A program made the position numbers and the translations under genes. This document shows positions 63,529-64,000 of a DNA stretch of 64,000 nt, one piece after another (position 1 is the first letter of the stretch; each line of letters opens with the position of its first letter). The stretch spans positions 72,602,817-72,666,816 of the forward strand of contig CM043701.1 in the NCBI GenBank assembly GCA_023935145.1. The letters run 5' to 3'. This stretch comes from Bretschneidera sinensis. Its lineage: Eukaryota; Streptophyta; Magnoliopsida; Brassicales; Akaniaceae. A model generated the notes under the pieces. The model made no database searches, had not been told where the DNA came from, and saw only the letters and a program-made list of their open reading frames with translations.

Positions 63529-64000
63529 ATGGCTAGTAGTGGTCGTCGTGGTCAAGCTATTCCAATAGCAGCTCCAGCACTGCAAGGAGACCCGTGAGAT
63601 ATCGAGCTGGAAGCCTTGAGGAGACAAGTGCAGCAACTCGAACAACGCCTAGAGCGTTATGAAACTTCTGAACATAGTGCTCCTCATCATGGCTCAGATG
63701 TTGAAGTTTCCAGCAATGATGGAGACGAAGTTAATCCTTTTCACCAAGCTCATAGCCATGCCTCAAATGACAGCACGCCACCTCACCCCCGTGAGCTAAG
63801 AAATCATGTTTTCCAACGTGATTATGACGTCAAGGTGGACATTCCAGAATTTGAAGGAAGAATGCAACCCGATGAATTCATTGATTGGCTTAACACCATT
63901 GAGCGGATCTTTGATTACAAAGATGTTGCAGATCACAAGAAGGTGAAGCTTGTTGCCATCAAGCTACGAAAACATGCTTCTATTTGGTGGGAACACCTTA
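63529..64000 (+). pseudogene. gag: Gyp-F Gag (cut by window end)
   Basis: Starts MASSGRRGQAIPIAAPALQ. A TGA at codon 23 (probably from CGA) follows DP, then a coiled coil (LEALRRQVQQLEQRLERYE) and the Retrotrans_gag core (KVDIPEFEGRMQPDEFIDWL, then FDYKDV and KLVAIKLRKHASIWWEHL) running off the window. The Gag type and Met primer fit a Ty3/gypsy element different from the Athila and Tat families here. Lineage not assigned. Confidence 0.83.

Overview
The window is plant nuclear DNA made almost entirely of nested, decayed retrotransposons. I recognise no host protein gene, tRNA, rRNA or CRISPR array. The plant assignment rests on the families: SIRE-like Ty1/copia, Athila-like and Tat-like Ty3/gypsy and plant L1-type LINEs, with primer-binding sites matching plant tRNA-Asp, initiator tRNA-Met and a Tat-type (tRNA-Arg-like) primer. 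Species cannot be named.

Left block (1-36181). The oldest layer is a minus-strand Tat element (Tat-1): LTR 35669-36181, gag and RT 33449-35660, then RNase H and integrase at 19285-19569 and 1970-3771. Two elements split it. Cop-1 (SIRE-like copia, 3772-19284) lies in RNase H. Ath-1 (Athila-like gypsy with full gag-pol, 19570-33443) lies between RT and RNase H and is flanked by a perfect GCAAG duplication. Cop-1 is itself split by a small deleted Athila-like element (Ath-2, 5855-11210). Ath-1 carries a nearly full-length LINE (22157-26219). A plus-strand Athila-type LTR (1-690) sits at the left edge.

Middle and right (36182-64000). A degenerate second LINE (about 36830-39645) is followed by a Tat-type LTR (39646-40124) and an unidentified LTR (LTR-X, 40211-40615 plus 55242-56340). 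LTR-X is split by Cop-2 (40616-55236), a deletion relative of Cop-1. The 3' LTR of Cop-2 is in turn split by Ath-3 (41741-50491, perfect AGTTC duplication). At 56341-62732 two Athila-like units (Ath-5 and Ath-4) share one LTR. Ath-4 is interrupted in its protease region by another gypsy element (Gyp-F, from 62733 past the window end).

How the parts work together. Ath-1 has protease, RT, RNase H and integrase but no extra gene. Ath-3 and Ath-4 have gag and protease, lack RT/RNase H (and nearly all integrase), and carry an extra ORF. Cop-1 and Cop-2 also carry an extra ORF after pol. In both superfamilies the extra ORF resembles the plant 'putative transposon protein' family, ends in a coiled-coil-like tail, and follows an array of short palindromes. 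The palindromes are CAGTCGACTG in copia and GCGATCGATCGC or GCTCGAGC types in gypsy. The same arrays lie upstream of the LTR TATA boxes. In the gypsy pair the extra-ORF leader also keeps GT-AG intron borders. The most interesting reading is an independently transcribed accessory-gene module with the same architecture in two unrelated retrotransposon superfamilies. All copies here are dead: nonsense codons (often TAG where CAG is expected), frameshifts and deletions are everywhere.
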